DNA of 64,000 nucleotides from Panagrolaimus kolymaensis (GCA_028622995.1 JAJQJQ010000010.1:5518001-5582000); one strand, 5' to 3'; shown: positions 48,246 through 60,853, counted from the first letter of the stretch. The notes: a model not told the origin generated them from the sequence alone. Numbers and translations are program-made.

Positions 48246-50084
48246 ACTTCTTTTTTTTGTAATGAAATTGTTTATAGACACTATTTTTTATTTGTTTGTT
48301 TCCTCTCCTTTTTATACGCATTTTTTAACCCCACAATTTGTTTATCTGCCGACAAAAAATCCTTAAAAGCTGTTTAAATATATTTCTTATAATTTTTTGT
48401 GTTACTTTTTTTAATTTTGTTTGTGTGATGCGTCTCTGATTCACCAAAACATTTTTTTTTTATTACAAAATTAATGCAAAAATATTTTTTTTGTTTCCTC
48501 TTTCAATGACCAAGGATTTTCGCATTAGCAAACATACAATAAAAAAAGTAATAAATTTGAGATACCAAATATTAATAATCAAAAAATGAAAATAAAAAAG
48601 AAAGTTGCTTCGGGCTTGAAAAAAATCTGACAAAGTTTATTGTATGTTTTTCTTTATGGACATTGTAAAGCTCATTTTCAAATCAGGCGACAATATCCGC
48701 TTTATAATATCCAAATCAAAACATTTGCTTCAAAAAAAAAAAAACAATTATAAAAAAGCAATATACGTAAGAATAAACAGAATGGCAGTGACAGATAAGA
48801 TCAAATAAAAAAATACATAAATTGTTTATGTTTCTTGCTTCTTTTTTTTATCCTTCGCAAAAGCAAGAATGATATCGTTTACGTTTACATTTATTTTTTA
48901 AACACTTCAAAATGGTTTCAAATTGAATGCAGTTCTTTTTTTTTATTTATTAAATAAACTTTTTTTCTCTTTCAAATTTAATTTCCACCATTTTTGTTAT
49001 TTGTTTTTGAGTGTTTTTTTCTCTCCCTAAACTTTGAATTGAAGCTTACCTAAAATTTCATGTTTCTCAATAATATCTTTTTCCTATTAAAAAATTAATT
49101 TATTCAAAAAACCTAAAATGTTTTTCAGCTTCTTCTAAAAAAGTAAGTAAAAGCGAAAAAAAAATCATTATTTTTGCATGTGATTTTAATGAAATTGCTT
49201 CCAAAACAGGTGAAAAATAAAAAAGGAATGACATTTTGTCGACGACGTTGCTTTAAAGAAGAAAAAAATATTGTGAAAACTAAAAAACTCAAAAGCTAAT
49301 CAAATTTACATAACTTTTTAATATTATTTTTTCTTACTTTTTGGGAAGGCAACTCAAGCTAAACCTTCTATGGGAAAAATAAGTTTTATACATGTTTCAA
49401 TTTTTTTATAATCTTTAATTTTAAATTTTATATTGAGTCAGATGAGTTAATTTTTCGAGGGCGTTTTTTGTGACTCAACTAACTAACTAAGGAGGATGAA
49501 AAAAAGGTCTGATGTTTTTGTAATTACTTTTTTATGGTTTTTTTCGTTATCCATGTTGTTGATGGATTTAACAACAAAATAATAAGAAAAAAGATGAGTG
49601 GGAAATAGTTTTTTTTGGCTTTATGAAGAAGAAGCTTTCATGGGATGTAGTTGCTGCAGTATGTATTGATAATTAAAACTTTCGGGGAAATAGTGTTTCG
49701 TAATGAATGAAGCTTGTAGGAAATAAAATTTTAATTACAGTTTAAACCTATAAACATTATTCAATAAAAATTCTATTAGAGTACAGATATTTTTCAAATC
49801 GGATGACTGAATGCTGAAGTTTAAAGGAAGTAAAGACTGTTTTGTACTTTTTGTTGTCATTTTCAAAAAAAATTATTAACTTTTTAATAAAATTACCAAG
49901 TTTTTAAAATTTTTTTAAAGTTAGTAAAACTTATTTATAGTGCTTAAATTAAAATACGTACATAAAAAAATTTAATTTTTACATAGTTTATTATTAATTT
50001 TTTTTCATTTTCTTTATTTTTCGAGCCTTGTTTTTTTTCCTAAACACCAGATTTACATGAGTTTAATTAAAATATCACTTTTAG
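48246..50084. other. Intergenic region upstream of the astacin gene and the orphan GPCR
   Basis: Divergent spacer of about 1.8 kb, AT-rich, no supported gene or repeat. The ATG of the GPCR at 50085 directly follows an acceptor-like CACTTTTAG, compatible with SL trans-splicing. Confidence 0.45.
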
Positions 50085-51505
50085 ATGAATAATGCTAATA
50101 ATCAATCGTCAGCAATATCGTACAGAACAACCGATGATAGTTTTTATGCATGGGTGGATGTATCAAACATGATATATTGGGCAATAATTTTAATTTCAAC
50201 TTCAACTTTTCCTGTCCTTTGTCATACTATTTATCAAATGTTTTATAAATATCGTAAATCTCAATATTTTGTGTTTTTACCAACTATAATTATTTTGGAT
50301 TTGGTTATGTTGGCTACTATTATACTTAATGTGATTTTTGTCGTTTTTCCATTTATGAAAGGTAAAAAAATTTTCTTGGGCTAATGTTTTGAAACAAAAC
50401 TTTTTTAATTTTGTTTTCAGGAGATTTAATTTGCAAATACACTGCTTACTTAGCCAATGCCACCGCATGTCATTCAAATTGGTTATGGGTTTGCATGTAC
50501 ACTCAAAGATATGTTTATGTTTTTTATCCTATGTATCGAGTAATGCCAACAGGAATATGGTCAATTGTAAATAGCACTAAAAAGCTTTTACTACTCTCAG
50601 CAGCTTTATCTTTTGTTTCTGAAGTAAGTTAACAGTAACTCATTTTTCTATGAATACTAAGAAATTTAAATTTTATAGTCATGGTTGTTATTTTTATTCA
50701 AAGAAGTTAAAGTAAATATTAATGGTCAAACAGCGAGTTTTTGTGGACCTGATACTGAAATTATAAAGTAAAATTTCTTATGTCGCTTTCAAAATTTTCT
50801 AAACCATTTTTTTTATCACTTTTCAGTGACAATGGGATTTTTTACATTCAAATGATCGAAATTTTAATTACATATTTATTACCATTTTGCATAACAATTT
50901 TAGTTGACTTTTCTGTTATTCTTAGCACTCATGACAGTAAAAAGTGAGTTTCTTTAGCTTTCTTTATTTTTTTAACCTTTGGTTGCTTTTTTCTTTGACA
51001 GATTTATGGTAGTTACAACTGAACGAATGTGTAAAAATAATGCTAATGTTAGAGCTTGTTCTTCATTTAAAATTCAATCAGAAGAAAGTATAAAGGTAAT
51101 TTAAAAAATTGAAGAAATGAGAAAATGTAAATAAACTAAAAATGCACTCTTTTTAGGCTACACTTTTACGTCGTAAACGAAACATCCGTGTTTGTTTCTA
51201 TATTGCCACCATCCAGGGATTACTTAATCTACCGTATTATTTGTTGAATATAATTTCGGAGATCTTAAGTTTAAGAATGTATCCAGCATATTTATACGCG
51301 GATGGATTATTTTATTTAATCTTTTTGTCACAATATCCTTTGAAATCTGTAAGTTTATCTCGCTCAAAAAATAATTAAGTCACTAATTTTGAAATTTTAG
51401 TTATTCGTATATTGGCTCCATCGAGATTGGCACAAGAATAAAGATTCCAATGCATATCGTCCAATGGTATCTAAAACTTTGAGTCGAAGCGTCGTAGAAC
51501 AATGA
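50085..51505 (+). CDS. Orphan class A (peptide-type) G-protein-coupled receptor
   Basis: Seven exons: 50085-50361, 50421-50623, 50679-50767, 50827-50943, 51002-51095, 51157-51348, 51401-51505; 358 aa. Seven hydrophobic segments with an extracellular N-terminus carrying NQS. The Cys at the top of TM3 (GDLICKYTAYLANATACHSN) and a Cys in the second extracellular loop (FCGPD) can form the usual disulfide. The DRY position reads TQRYVYVFYPMYR, so Asp is replaced by Gln. TM7 (YLIFLSQYPLKSLFVYWL) lacks a canonical NPxxY. A short Ser-rich tail follows. These departures are typical of nematode-specific or peptide-like receptors. The gene stands 1.2 kb upstream of flp-13 on the same strand; a ligand relationship is speculation. 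Confidence 0.8.
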
Positions 51506-52666
51506 CCTCATCCTTTCTTTTATGACATATCAAATTATTTCACCTTGCGTGTCTTAACATAGTAACGCCAAAAATAAAAAATAAAACTGAAATACATCTG
51601 AAAAACTTTTTTGCCAAAAAAAACTACGTCTTTTGTTTTTAAAAAAAAGTTTAATTTTATTTTTAAATTTTTTATGTCTTTTTTTTTTTTGCTTGTACTT
51701 ATTTTTTCTGATGTTCGTGATGTTATAAAAAAAATCTCCTTCGTTACCCAACAAAAAAATATTTTTTGATTCATTGACGTTTTTCCCTTTTGCAAAAATT
51801 CAATATACCAAAATTAAAAAATAAAGCTAAGTGGATAATATTACGGAAATGAAGAATGTGGGCATGCCACACCGCCGCCTTCAGCTTGCCTCACTCAATG
51901 GCTGACTTCTTCCAATCAGTGAAATTGAGCCATTTTCTTACAATCGTTGTCTCCGCTTAATTTTCATTTTTGAAAGAACGTCAAAAAAAAAGCTTGACAT
52001 TGCCATTATTTCTCAATAAAACCAAAAAATGACAAAATTTCATTTTTCAAATTATAGAACAAACAATGATGGATCTTTGACGCACTTTGGATTTGAGATT
52101 CCATTCCTTTTCGCCTTCGTTTTTTCTTTGCTTTTTCATGATCAAATTTCGAAAAAGACGAAGAGGATTCTTTTTAAGAAAATTAGTTAAAATGTCATAC
52201 ACGTACAAATTGGAAAGAATAAGAATAAAAGAAAAAAGAAGGAGGTAAAAAATGCTTTTGAAAGAAAATAAATAAATAATATAAAGTTAAAAAGATTCAT
52301 TTCTGGAAGTATGTTGTCGTTGTAATGAATGGACATTGCCTAAGGGTTATGAAGCCTACGATTTTCTTTAGTAACGTTTCTATTTTTTTATTCAAAGTTG
52401 TTATTATTTGTATTTAAAAAAACGTGTGTGTATTATATGTGTAAATATCCTTCCGGGCATTTACTTAAGTGACCATGCATGCGCGTGTATATAAATTTAA
52501 AAATAAATATTTTTAACAGCTATATTTTATATTTTAGGGTTAAAACAGTGAGAGCCGCTCATTTTAGCTGGCATTCTTCGTTGAGCAACAACAAGTTTTC
52601 AATTCACTTGTTGTCTTTATTATTTTTTTCATAAAAATATTATTAATTTTATAATTCTAAAAAGTC
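51506..52666. promoter_or_regulatory. Region upstream of flp-13
   Basis: AT-rich spacer with a distinctly GC-richer islet at 51860-51960 that contains GGGCATGCC and an interrupted inverted repeat AATGGCT / AGCCATT. No gene was found. The islet is a candidate neuronal enhancer or promoter element for flp-13; this is inference from composition and position only. Confidence 0.35.
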
Positions 52667-53524
52667 ATGGGTTTAACCAACGCTTTTAAACTAAATATTT
52701 TTGGTGCGTTTCTATGTTTGATGTTATCAATATCTTGTTCAGCTTTTGATTCATCAGAAATTCGAATGATTGAAGAAGAATGTGAGTTTTTACGAAAAAA
52801 TTCCTTTAACTATATATTTTAAGCTAACTATTTTTTTTAGATGATAAAAGAGACCCATTACGTTCAATTAGAGACTTTGTTGGTGAATCAGAAAAAAGAT
52901 CTCGATTAGATAATCCATTGATAAGATTTGGTAAACGCGCAGTTAATATGGAGCGGGAAATTCGAGATGTTTGTAATTTTTATTTTGGAGTATGTTTAAT
53001 AAACAAATTTTTAGGCTATGCAAATGGATCCTTTAATTCGCTTCGGAAAACGATCACCTTTGGATGGTGCACCTCTTATTCGGTTTGGTAAAAGAATGCC
53101 ATATGATGGAGCTCCATTAATTCGTTTCGGTAAACGTTCACCTTATGATGGGCCTTTAATTCGATTTGGAAAGCGTGAGCCTTATAACGGAGCTCCTTTG
53201 ATTCGCTTTGGTAAACGTTCGCCTTATGATGGACCTTTAATTCGATTTGGAAAAAGACCTGATACCGCTCCTCTCATTCGTTTTGGTAAACGTGGTGCAA
53301 CTTCTGCAATGATGTCAGCTCCCCATATTAGATTTGGTAAACGTGCAATGGATGATATGGCTTATAGCAGGTAGACATTCATTCCACTAACCAAAAACAT
53401 GCATTTTATCCCCAATTTTTTTTTCTTCAGATTTAGTCGAAATCGCCCCAGTCCAGCTGATCAAGATATTATGCTACGATTTGGTCGATCTACTCCTGCA
53501 ACCATGACAGATGAAGAAAAATAA
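52667..53524 (+). CDS. flp-13: FMRFamide-like neuropeptide precursor (PLIRFamide type)
   Basis: Four exons: 52667-52781, 52841-52968, 53015-53370, 53431-53524; 230 aa. Signal peptide ending LMLSISCSA. Ten amidation-type cassettes ending in RFG and basic residues: LDNPLIRFG, AMQMDPLIRFG, SPLDGAPLIRFG, MPYDGAPLIRFG, SPYDGPLIRFG (twice), EPYNGAPLIRFG, PDTAPLIRFG, GATSAMMSAPHIRFG and, at the end, DIMLRFG followed by a single Arg. The C-terminal Gly of each would supply the amide. Repeated APLIRF and SPxxxPLIRF peptides are diagnostic of FLP-13, which in C. elegans is released from the ALA neuron to induce stress-related sleep. PHIRF and MLRF forms are variants within the same precursor. Confidence 0.93.
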
Positions 53525-53897
53525 AGTGGCTCCTTCCCGCAAAAAAAATACTGTTTATGAAAGAGTTCTTTTTGTATTGTTGCTTTCTTAAAAAAATTCT
53601 TAGTTGCTTCCTTTTTTTTAAATTTTAATTTAAATCATTTTTTGTCGTTTTTTGGTGAAATTTTTATTGTATTATTTTTATTTGGTGTGTAACTCTCTTA
53701 AAAAAATGTCATATTTTTAACGAGAAATTTTTTTTTGATGTGCGAATGAATGGCTCAAATATGTTATCAGTAATATTTTTCGATTGATTTGTCCATGCAA
53801 GCATGTAAGCTTTTATGCAACACAGGAAGAAGAACAAGGATAGCTTATAATTAAGATCTTCTTTTTTTGTTCTGTTGGCTTAAAAATTGATTGAAAA
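53525..53897. other. Spacer between flp-13 and the saposin-like gene
   Basis: 373 bp holding the flp-13 3' flank and the upstream region of the next gene, including a GATA-type site at 53763-53771. Confidence 0.4.
53763..53771 (-). promoter_or_regulatory. Candidate GATA (ELT-2-like) site
   Basis: ACTGATAAC on the minus strand, 127 bp before the ATG of the saposin-like gene. ACTGATAA matches the intestinal GATA-factor consensus described for C. elegans ELT-2, and saposin-like genes are often intestinal. Short motifs like this arise by chance in AT-rich DNA. Confidence 0.35.
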
Positions 53898-54626
53898 ATG
53901 CGTTTTTTAATTTTACTAACACTTTTATTCGCAGCCACAGTAACTATTTATGGACGAAAGCCAGAATATGAAAAAGCTTTTGAAGATTTAAAAATAGGTA
54001 AACTTTCAAAAGATGATCATCCAAATACATTTTGCATTATGTGTAATTTGGTTTCACCTCTTCCATGTTGGGATTGCCCAGATCTCGATGATTTGCCTTT
54101 ATGCAAATTAATGAAAGAGTATGAAGATTTTTCTGAGGAAGGTTTAACCTTTTCAAATGAAAGGATGGATGAATTAAATGATTTTAAGGCTCATTGCGAA
54201 CAAGGAGGAGGTAAGTGAATTTAAAGTTGTCTTTGGTTTTTTAAAAATTTGATTTTTTAGAAGAATACTATTTGGGAGACAATTCAAATGTTGTGAACGT
54301 TACATTTGGTGATTGCATCAAATGCAATATCGTCCTTAAACTTGTAAAATTTGTTAATGATCAACTTTTAACTCCTGGATTAATACAAACTGTGGAAACG
54401 ATTTGTACTGCGAACATTAAAAACGTATGCTTTTTTTCTTTTTCGAAGATTTATCACAGTTTTTTTGTCTGTGTTTTTTTAGTGCACTCCAGCCATCGTT
54501 GAAGCCTTTTTCCGAGGCATCCGTGATTCAATGGAATATTTTTATCATTTGATTGGAGTGGATTTATTAGGTTGTCCAGAATATCAAGATTTCTACGATT
54601 CTTGTATTAGTGCACCAAATACTTAA
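53898..54626 (+). CDS. Secreted Cys-rich protein with saposin-B-like C-terminal domain
   Basis: Three exons: 53898-54210, 54261-54424, 54483-54626; 206 aa. A signal peptide (MRFLILLTLLFAATVTIYG) is followed by a Cys-rich segment (CIMCNLVSPLPCWDCPDLDDLPLC in part) and then a helical domain with six Cys. Its spacing resembles saposin B: CIKC, about 24 residues to TIC, a second Cys six residues on, about 29 residues to LGC, then DSC. Saposin-like proteins interact with lipids; nematode members act in the gut, lysosome or as antimicrobial effectors. The precise function here is unknown, and the Cys spacing is not perfectly canonical, so the fold call is moderate. The gene structure itself is well supported. 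Confidence 0.7.
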
Positions 54627-54694
54627 TAAGAAAGAAATTTATTAATTTAATTTAATTTTAAATAAAATAAAGATATTTATATTTATGTTTATTT

Positions 54695-56455
54695 TTATGA
54701 GGTTGAATGTAATTCTCCATTGTGAACATCCAAAATAAGAGCATCAAATTCAATGATTGAAAAGCAACTATTCATTATAACTCGATCATCCATCATTGAT
54801 TTAAGCGCCTAAAATTTAAGTATTTTTTGGATTAAAAATGCTTAGGTTATACTTACAGTAAGAACCATGGAAAGTGCAAGAATTTGTGTAAACTTTTCCA
54901 TTGGGTCCAAATCGGTGTTTTTAGCGTGTTGGCGTAAATATTTGTATAAAACTCGAACATATTTTTTTCTGGCTTCTGTGATAATGTACAAACCTTCGGG
55001 GGTTAAACCTGGTTCTAAAAAACTATGCGAATTGAAGTAACAGCTTCAAAATTAGGATAAAAAAAAAGCAAACCTTCTCGGAATAAATTAATCGCTTTAA
55101 GCATAACAAATTCTGCGTAATCAGTTTTCATAAATTTGAAAGGTTCTATGAGATGATCGACTGTAGCTTTAGTTTGTGATTCATAAAATTCATCTATTCT
55201 TTTATCACGTTCAGGCCATTGAAAATCGGAGGCATAAGGATGAAATCCGCCATTGGCAAAACAAATTCCATTCCTTCCTGATAACATCGTATGGTAACTA
55301 TGTGAAAGCCAACCATGGTCGGTTAATCTTTTTCTTGCGAGAATTAACTAAAAACATTATTTGCGTTTTCAAAAAAATTAAGTCCATGGCATACTTGATC
55401 TGGCAAACAAAGCTGTTGAAATTCATCAAAAGTTCTAATCCAATCTACATAATACACGAAATGCCTTTTCCAACCATTAATTAAGAGATCAGGAGTTAAA
55501 ATTTGACTAGGTTTAAATTCCATTCGATATCGATCACATACAAGTGAAGGATTTAAAAAGGCAACTTGAAATGATATGTCTGCTTTATTCTCAGATGGTG
55601 GAGGTATTATTGGTATTGCATCCCGTTTTTCCCAAACACTTTTTTCATTCATAACTAAGTGAAATGGAATGGATTCATCTGGATCATCATAATAATATGG
55701 TGATGGCAGATCCTTAAAAATTTGGTTGTTTTTGAGGTTCAAAAATCTCTCAAAGCTTACTCCAAAAGCGTCACTTGGTTCATTTTTGATGTATGAAAGA
55801 TCATTACTCATTTGACAACCATTTGAAGAACTTCGAGGATCAAGAGTCATTTCAGTTTGACTTTCAATAGTTCGACATAATTTTTTTGCTCTAATAACTT
55901 GAGGAGCTGCTGGACTACCGGGTTCATCAAAAGTTGAAGAAACTCCTCTAAAATTGCGATCTCTTTCATGTTGAACCGCTAAAATTTATTTTTGTTTTAA
56001 ACATTTTTAATTTTCTGTTTTTGCTAATTATTACCATCTGGATTCATGCCAACTTCGAAGCATTTTTTTAATCGACAACTTCGACACACGTTTCTGCACT
56101 CTTAAAAAAATTTTCATTGTTATTTGAGACAAAAAAGAAAAAGTTTTTTTTACCTTTAACAACAACGCAGTCGCCACCAAAGCGGCAAGAGTATTGTCTT
56201 CGACTCCATACACTACGTCGAAAGAAGCCCTAGAAGAAAAAAATAAAGCTCAGGTAGTGTCAAAAAAAAAATGTTGCGTGTTTTGGAATACATAAGTCAA
56301 AAAAACTTACTTTGCAACCATTGCAAACGATTTGAGAATAATGGTTTCCCGCTGCCTAAAAAAATCGGAAAGTTAAAAAAGTGCAAAAGTTTTTCTTGGC
56401 AACTCACAATATCACTACAAACTCGGCAAATTAGCTTTTGATCATCGGAATTCAT
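54695..56455 (-). CDS. Nuclear hormone receptor (C4 zinc-finger transcription factor)
   Basis: Eight exons: 56408-56455, 56311-56355, 56154-56229, 56035-56100, 55395-55978, 55074-55347, 54857-55014, 54695-54808; 454 aa. The DNA-binding domain begins near residue 9: [19 protein letters not shown]-box CNGCKGFFRRS, a second finger with [21 protein letters not shown]. All eight zinc Cys are present, so DNA binding is expected. A long hinge (about 190 residues, Ser/Pro-rich) leads to a helical C-terminal ligand-binding-type domain ([20 protein letters not shown]). Five short exons for the DNA-binding region are typical of nematode NHR genes. The P-box CNGCKG is of the nematode-expanded kind. The specific nhr ortholog is not recognised. 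Confidence 0.9.
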
Positions 56456-57707
56456 AATTTTAAATGGAATGAATACAGAAATATTGAATAAAGAAAAAAA
56501 GGTAACAAAGTTCTTAGAGAATTTAAAAAAAAATTTTAATTAATTCTTTATTCTTTTTAAAACAAAAAATAAAAAAACAGATGAAAAAAATAAATTTTTT
56601 GGTCGAAAGTGTGAGTGTTTGTTTGTATGTGCATAAAATAAAAAAATTTCAGTTTAGTTCCTAGTTACTTTTTTGTTACATAGAAACGCCAGCCGACGAC
56701 AACGTTGGCGACAATGATATGCGGCAGTAAGTCGCAGTCGTCAGTCACCTCAAAAAGAAAAAATTATTCGTTAGTTAGTTAGTTAGTGTTTAGAAAAATG
56801 AATAAAGTAACATAACAACTACAACGACAGACAGCAAGGTTGATGTACGCCAGTCATTCAACTAAAAAGCTGTTCTCACGTTTGAAAAAAAAAAGTGTAC
56901 ACACATAGAAAATGTTTTTACCATTGAAAAATAAAAGTACACGTTTTTTTTTGTCAGCTGAGTGAACATATATTTTGGCCGTCGTCTGTCTTTCTCTATC
57001 ATTCGAAAGAAACATACATTTATTCATCACCTTTAGTTTCACTCTATCTCTTTTTCCCTTTTCTGCGCAAATTAATTTTTTTTTTGTAGTTAAGCAACAC
57101 TAATTTGTGCCAAATGAGAGAAGGTAATAAATTCTTGGAACATGCTGTAAATTAATATATTAAATAAAGCAAATATAAAAATTTAATTAAAAGTAACAAA
57201 GGTTATAAAGAAATGTAATTTGATGATTAATCATTAAACTTTTAAAATTAAAATAATGGTAAAAATATTTTTAATTTTTTAGAAAAGATATTCAAAGAAA
57301 TTTCAGTTAAAAAATTCTTCTGAAAAAAACCATAAAACTAAACACAAATTTTATTTTGGATTTGATTGGTAAACAACAAAGTAAAAAAACACTTTATTAA
57401 TTTAAATTTATTTTCCTTCGATAAAAGTGAATTATAAGCAAGAGCAACAAAAAAAATTAAATATTATCATTCCCTCGAACAAGGTGCTTTATTTCTTTTG
57501 GAAACAATTGGTTAATCAAGCTACTTCGAAATAGCCACTATATTTAAATGTTTAAATTAAATTCACTTTTTTAGTACCGATGATTTAAATTTTAATGACT
57601 TTTTTATTTAAAAAACATTCTTTCGCTTTAATTTTTATAAATTTATTTTGTTTTTAAAAATGCAATAAATATCATTAAAAAAATATTTTTATTAGTCTAT
57701 AAAACAT
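56456..57707. other. Region upstream of the NHR gene and downstream of the CUB-like gene
   Basis: 1.25 kb, AT-rich. A GC-richer patch near 56690-56750 and a TTAG tetranucleotide run near 56770-56787 lie within 350 bp of the NHR start and may be promoter sequence. No gene recognised. Confidence 0.4.
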
Positions 57708-60700
57708 TCAAACATACAAAAAGATGTAAAAAAAAACAAAATAAGCAGAAAACTTATAATTCTCAGATACACCGCTGAATGTCGTAGAAATAGTTGTTTT
57801 TAACGTTGGCAAGGTCGAGGTAAGATTTGGTTTTTTTGTTGATGAGGACTGTCCCCAATTAAAAGTATATTCAATTAGGAATGAATCAATCTGTGGGTTG
57901 CTTTCAGTAAAAAAAACTTTTAAATTGATTCCTGGCAAATTATAGCTTTTTCCAATCGAAGATGAAGCAAATCTATAATTAAATAATAAAAATGAAAAAA
58001 AAAGTATTATTTGCTTTTATGCATACTTACGTATAATTTTTTCCATTTTTGTCGTCATTGATTATAGTCACAATTTCATGTCCATTAATAAAACGGGGAT
58101 AAAAAGTTATATAGCTTGTATTCTGTAAATATTAAAAAAAAATTTTTTTTCTTATTTAAAAGCGCTTACATCAAATTGAAAAAGTTTGTTGACAATTGTG
58201 TATATTGGTTGAGACAAACTTGGTAATTTCATTCCACTATAACTTGGTGAAATTAATACCCCTTTTGTATCAGGATCTTCTAATGAAATTATGGTTGACG
58301 AACCGCCATCATCAATATCAATATACAAATAAGAGGATGCAGGAATATTTATAATTAAAGCAGGTGTTTGGACAATCATATCCGTCCATTCTTCGCTACT
58401 AAAATAATGTTTTATATCCAAGTTAATCATTTTAAAAATATACTTACTTGGTTTTGAAATATACTTTGCCATTCACTGCACTTTTAAAAGTATAATATGT
58501 TTTCTCATCGGTGCTACCGGTAATAAATTGAACAATTTTAATTGTCGGGTTATTTGATGGTACTGCCATCACAATTACTTCGCAATCACCATCAACGCTT
58601 GCTGTAAGGTCTCTAAAATAATGTTTTGTTGGATGAACCAACAACAAAGCATTCATAAAAGGGCAATGTTTTGAAACAATTTGTTGCCACTGGAACACCA
58701 CAATATTATATTCAGTGATATCACCTGTATTTAAAAGTGTAAAACAGCCAGATTTAGAAAAAGTAAAACAAATGCTAGAGTTACATGATGCTGAAGCAAT
58801 TGAATTCAATCTAAAAAAAATATTTAATATTGAAAACATAAATTAAGACCAAAATTGGGACTTAAAAGATTTTTCGCGTCTAATCTTATAAATAAGTTTT
58901 TTAATTTATTACTTACGGCCCTATCATATCAGTAAAGTCATAGCCATCAAATAAAATGAATTTTTCTGTTCTATTTGTAGGAAAAATTAGTGTTAAAGTT
59001 TCGTTAGATTGAATACAAATTATTCTTGCATTATTTATAGGAATATCGTTTAGACTAAAAACATATCGTGGTGATGTTACATTAAGTATTATTATTGAAA
59101 TATTTGTCGATGATATATTCCAATAATTTGTTGGACTTGGATTTAATGAAGATGTTGTAGAAGCCATTTGGATAGTTTGTGTGCTATGCATAGATGTGGA
59201 AATAGTAGGAACAGTGTGTGCTTTTATTGTCAAAAGTGGTCGAAACAAATATACTGCGTATTTAAGAAGGAAATAACTTGTATCATCATCTAGGCCGTAT
59301 ATCATAATGTTTGTACCATTTATTAGTATTTGATTTCCATTATCTGCCGAGGTTAGGCTAAATTGAGAATAATTACCCAACGCATAAACATTTTTAAAAA
59401 AGAAAAGTGAGATTTACGTGTAATTTCCATTCAAATCACTTGAAATAACTACTTTTCCATGCACTTTTTCCACATCAAATAATAAATAAAAGGTATCAAT
59501 ATGGATCATCCATTTAAATGAATATAAAGGTTGAGGAGATGATGAACTTCCTCTTATGCCACTATAACTTGGTGAATTTACGATACCCAAATATTCGTGC
59601 ATATCTATAACTGATCCATTATCAGCTTTAAACATTAAGTTGATAGCGGTTAATTTAGGTATTATAACAGATATCGCTGGAGAATAAATTCTATAATCAT
59701 CCCACAAAACATCTTTGTCGCTAAAAAAAAGAAAAGAAATAATGAGCTATCGACTATTTTATCATACTTTAGTTTGATAAAAACATTATTATTAAGTGTA
59801 CTTTTAAAGGTACACAAATGATATGAAGATGGCGAGGATTGTGTAAAATAAATTCCTAGAATATTAGGAAATGCTAAAATGATTGTTTCACAATCTCCAT
59901 CAGCAGCTGCAGTATTCGAGCCAACTAAATAAATCATAATCAATGTTGTTCAAAAAAAAGTACTAAATGCTTTATAATTTACGTAAAATGAAGAAGAAAA
60001 AAGGAATAATAAGAAACGAAAGACTTTTTTTGTGCCAAATTGGTGTTTTGACTTAATTTAAACAAATTTCGATTTTTACAATGAAGCGCTCCTTTATTAT
60101 TAATTTTAAAATGCTTTTTTGAATTATCAAAAAAGATGGGTTGAAATGTGCTCATTTATGGAATTAAAGCGTTCCCTTCAGCCATGAAGCAAACGAATTT
60201 TCAAAAAGTCAAATGTTTTTTTTAACAACCTTGATTTGTATTTTCGTTATCTATCACCAAAATATTTTCATAGAAACAATTTATTATTTGCGCTTCTTTC
60301 CATCGAAATAAAATAACATTAGATTGCAATTTATCACCAATATTTGAAATTGTAAAACATCCCGATTTGGAAACAATAACGCCGAAACCGCCTTTATTTG
60401 TATAATTTGTTATTTCATTGAGTCTATAAAAACCAAAATCTTTAGAGAGGATTATTTCAGTGGATTGCTTTCAAAAATGTTGGATTTAAAATTTAAATAA
60501 TTTACTGCTATAAATTTATGAACTTACGATCCCAATAAATTATCATCTCCATCATATAAAAAGTATTTTTCTAGATTTGTGGTAAGAGGAAAATATAATT
60601 CTAATGTAAAATTTTCAGCAATGTTTGGAACACAAATATTAATTCCATTGTTTATTTCAATATCACGAAGAACTGTAATATATTTTGGTTCCGCTTGGGT

Positions 60701-60853
60701 CAAAATTATATTTGTTATATTAAGAGCGATGTGGGGTTGGTCAAGATATTTCCCATCCTCCGAATTCGTAAATAATATCATTTGTTGTGTTAAAATAATT
60801 AATGATAAAAAACAATAAATAAAAAACATTTTTGTATACTTTTTTTTACACAA
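57708..60853 (-). CDS. Secreted protein with two CUB-like repeats and a probable GPI anchor
   Basis: Nine exons: 60528-60853, 60230-60423, 59768-59924, 59418-59720, 58917-59357, 58448-58810, 58170-58398, 58031-58122, 57708-57972; 789 aa, all junctions in frame. Signal peptide (FFIYCFLSLIILTQQMILF). Two tandem repeats of about 340 residues share landmarks: SKSGCFTxxNxGD, DGDCExIxxAxP, TFKSxxNxxVFxK, SPSYSGxxxxSxxQPxY, and LFDGYD/LYDGDD before each Cys module. The SPSYSG motif and strand pattern recall the CUB-like (CUB_2) family that is expanded in nematodes and often induced by infection. A Thr/Ser-rich spacer separates the repeats. The C-terminus (SAYFVFFYIFLYV) is hydrophobic and fits a GPI-attachment signal. 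Many Asn-X-Ser/Thr sites. Role in extracellular or gut-surface defence is inference from the family. Confidence 0.72.
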
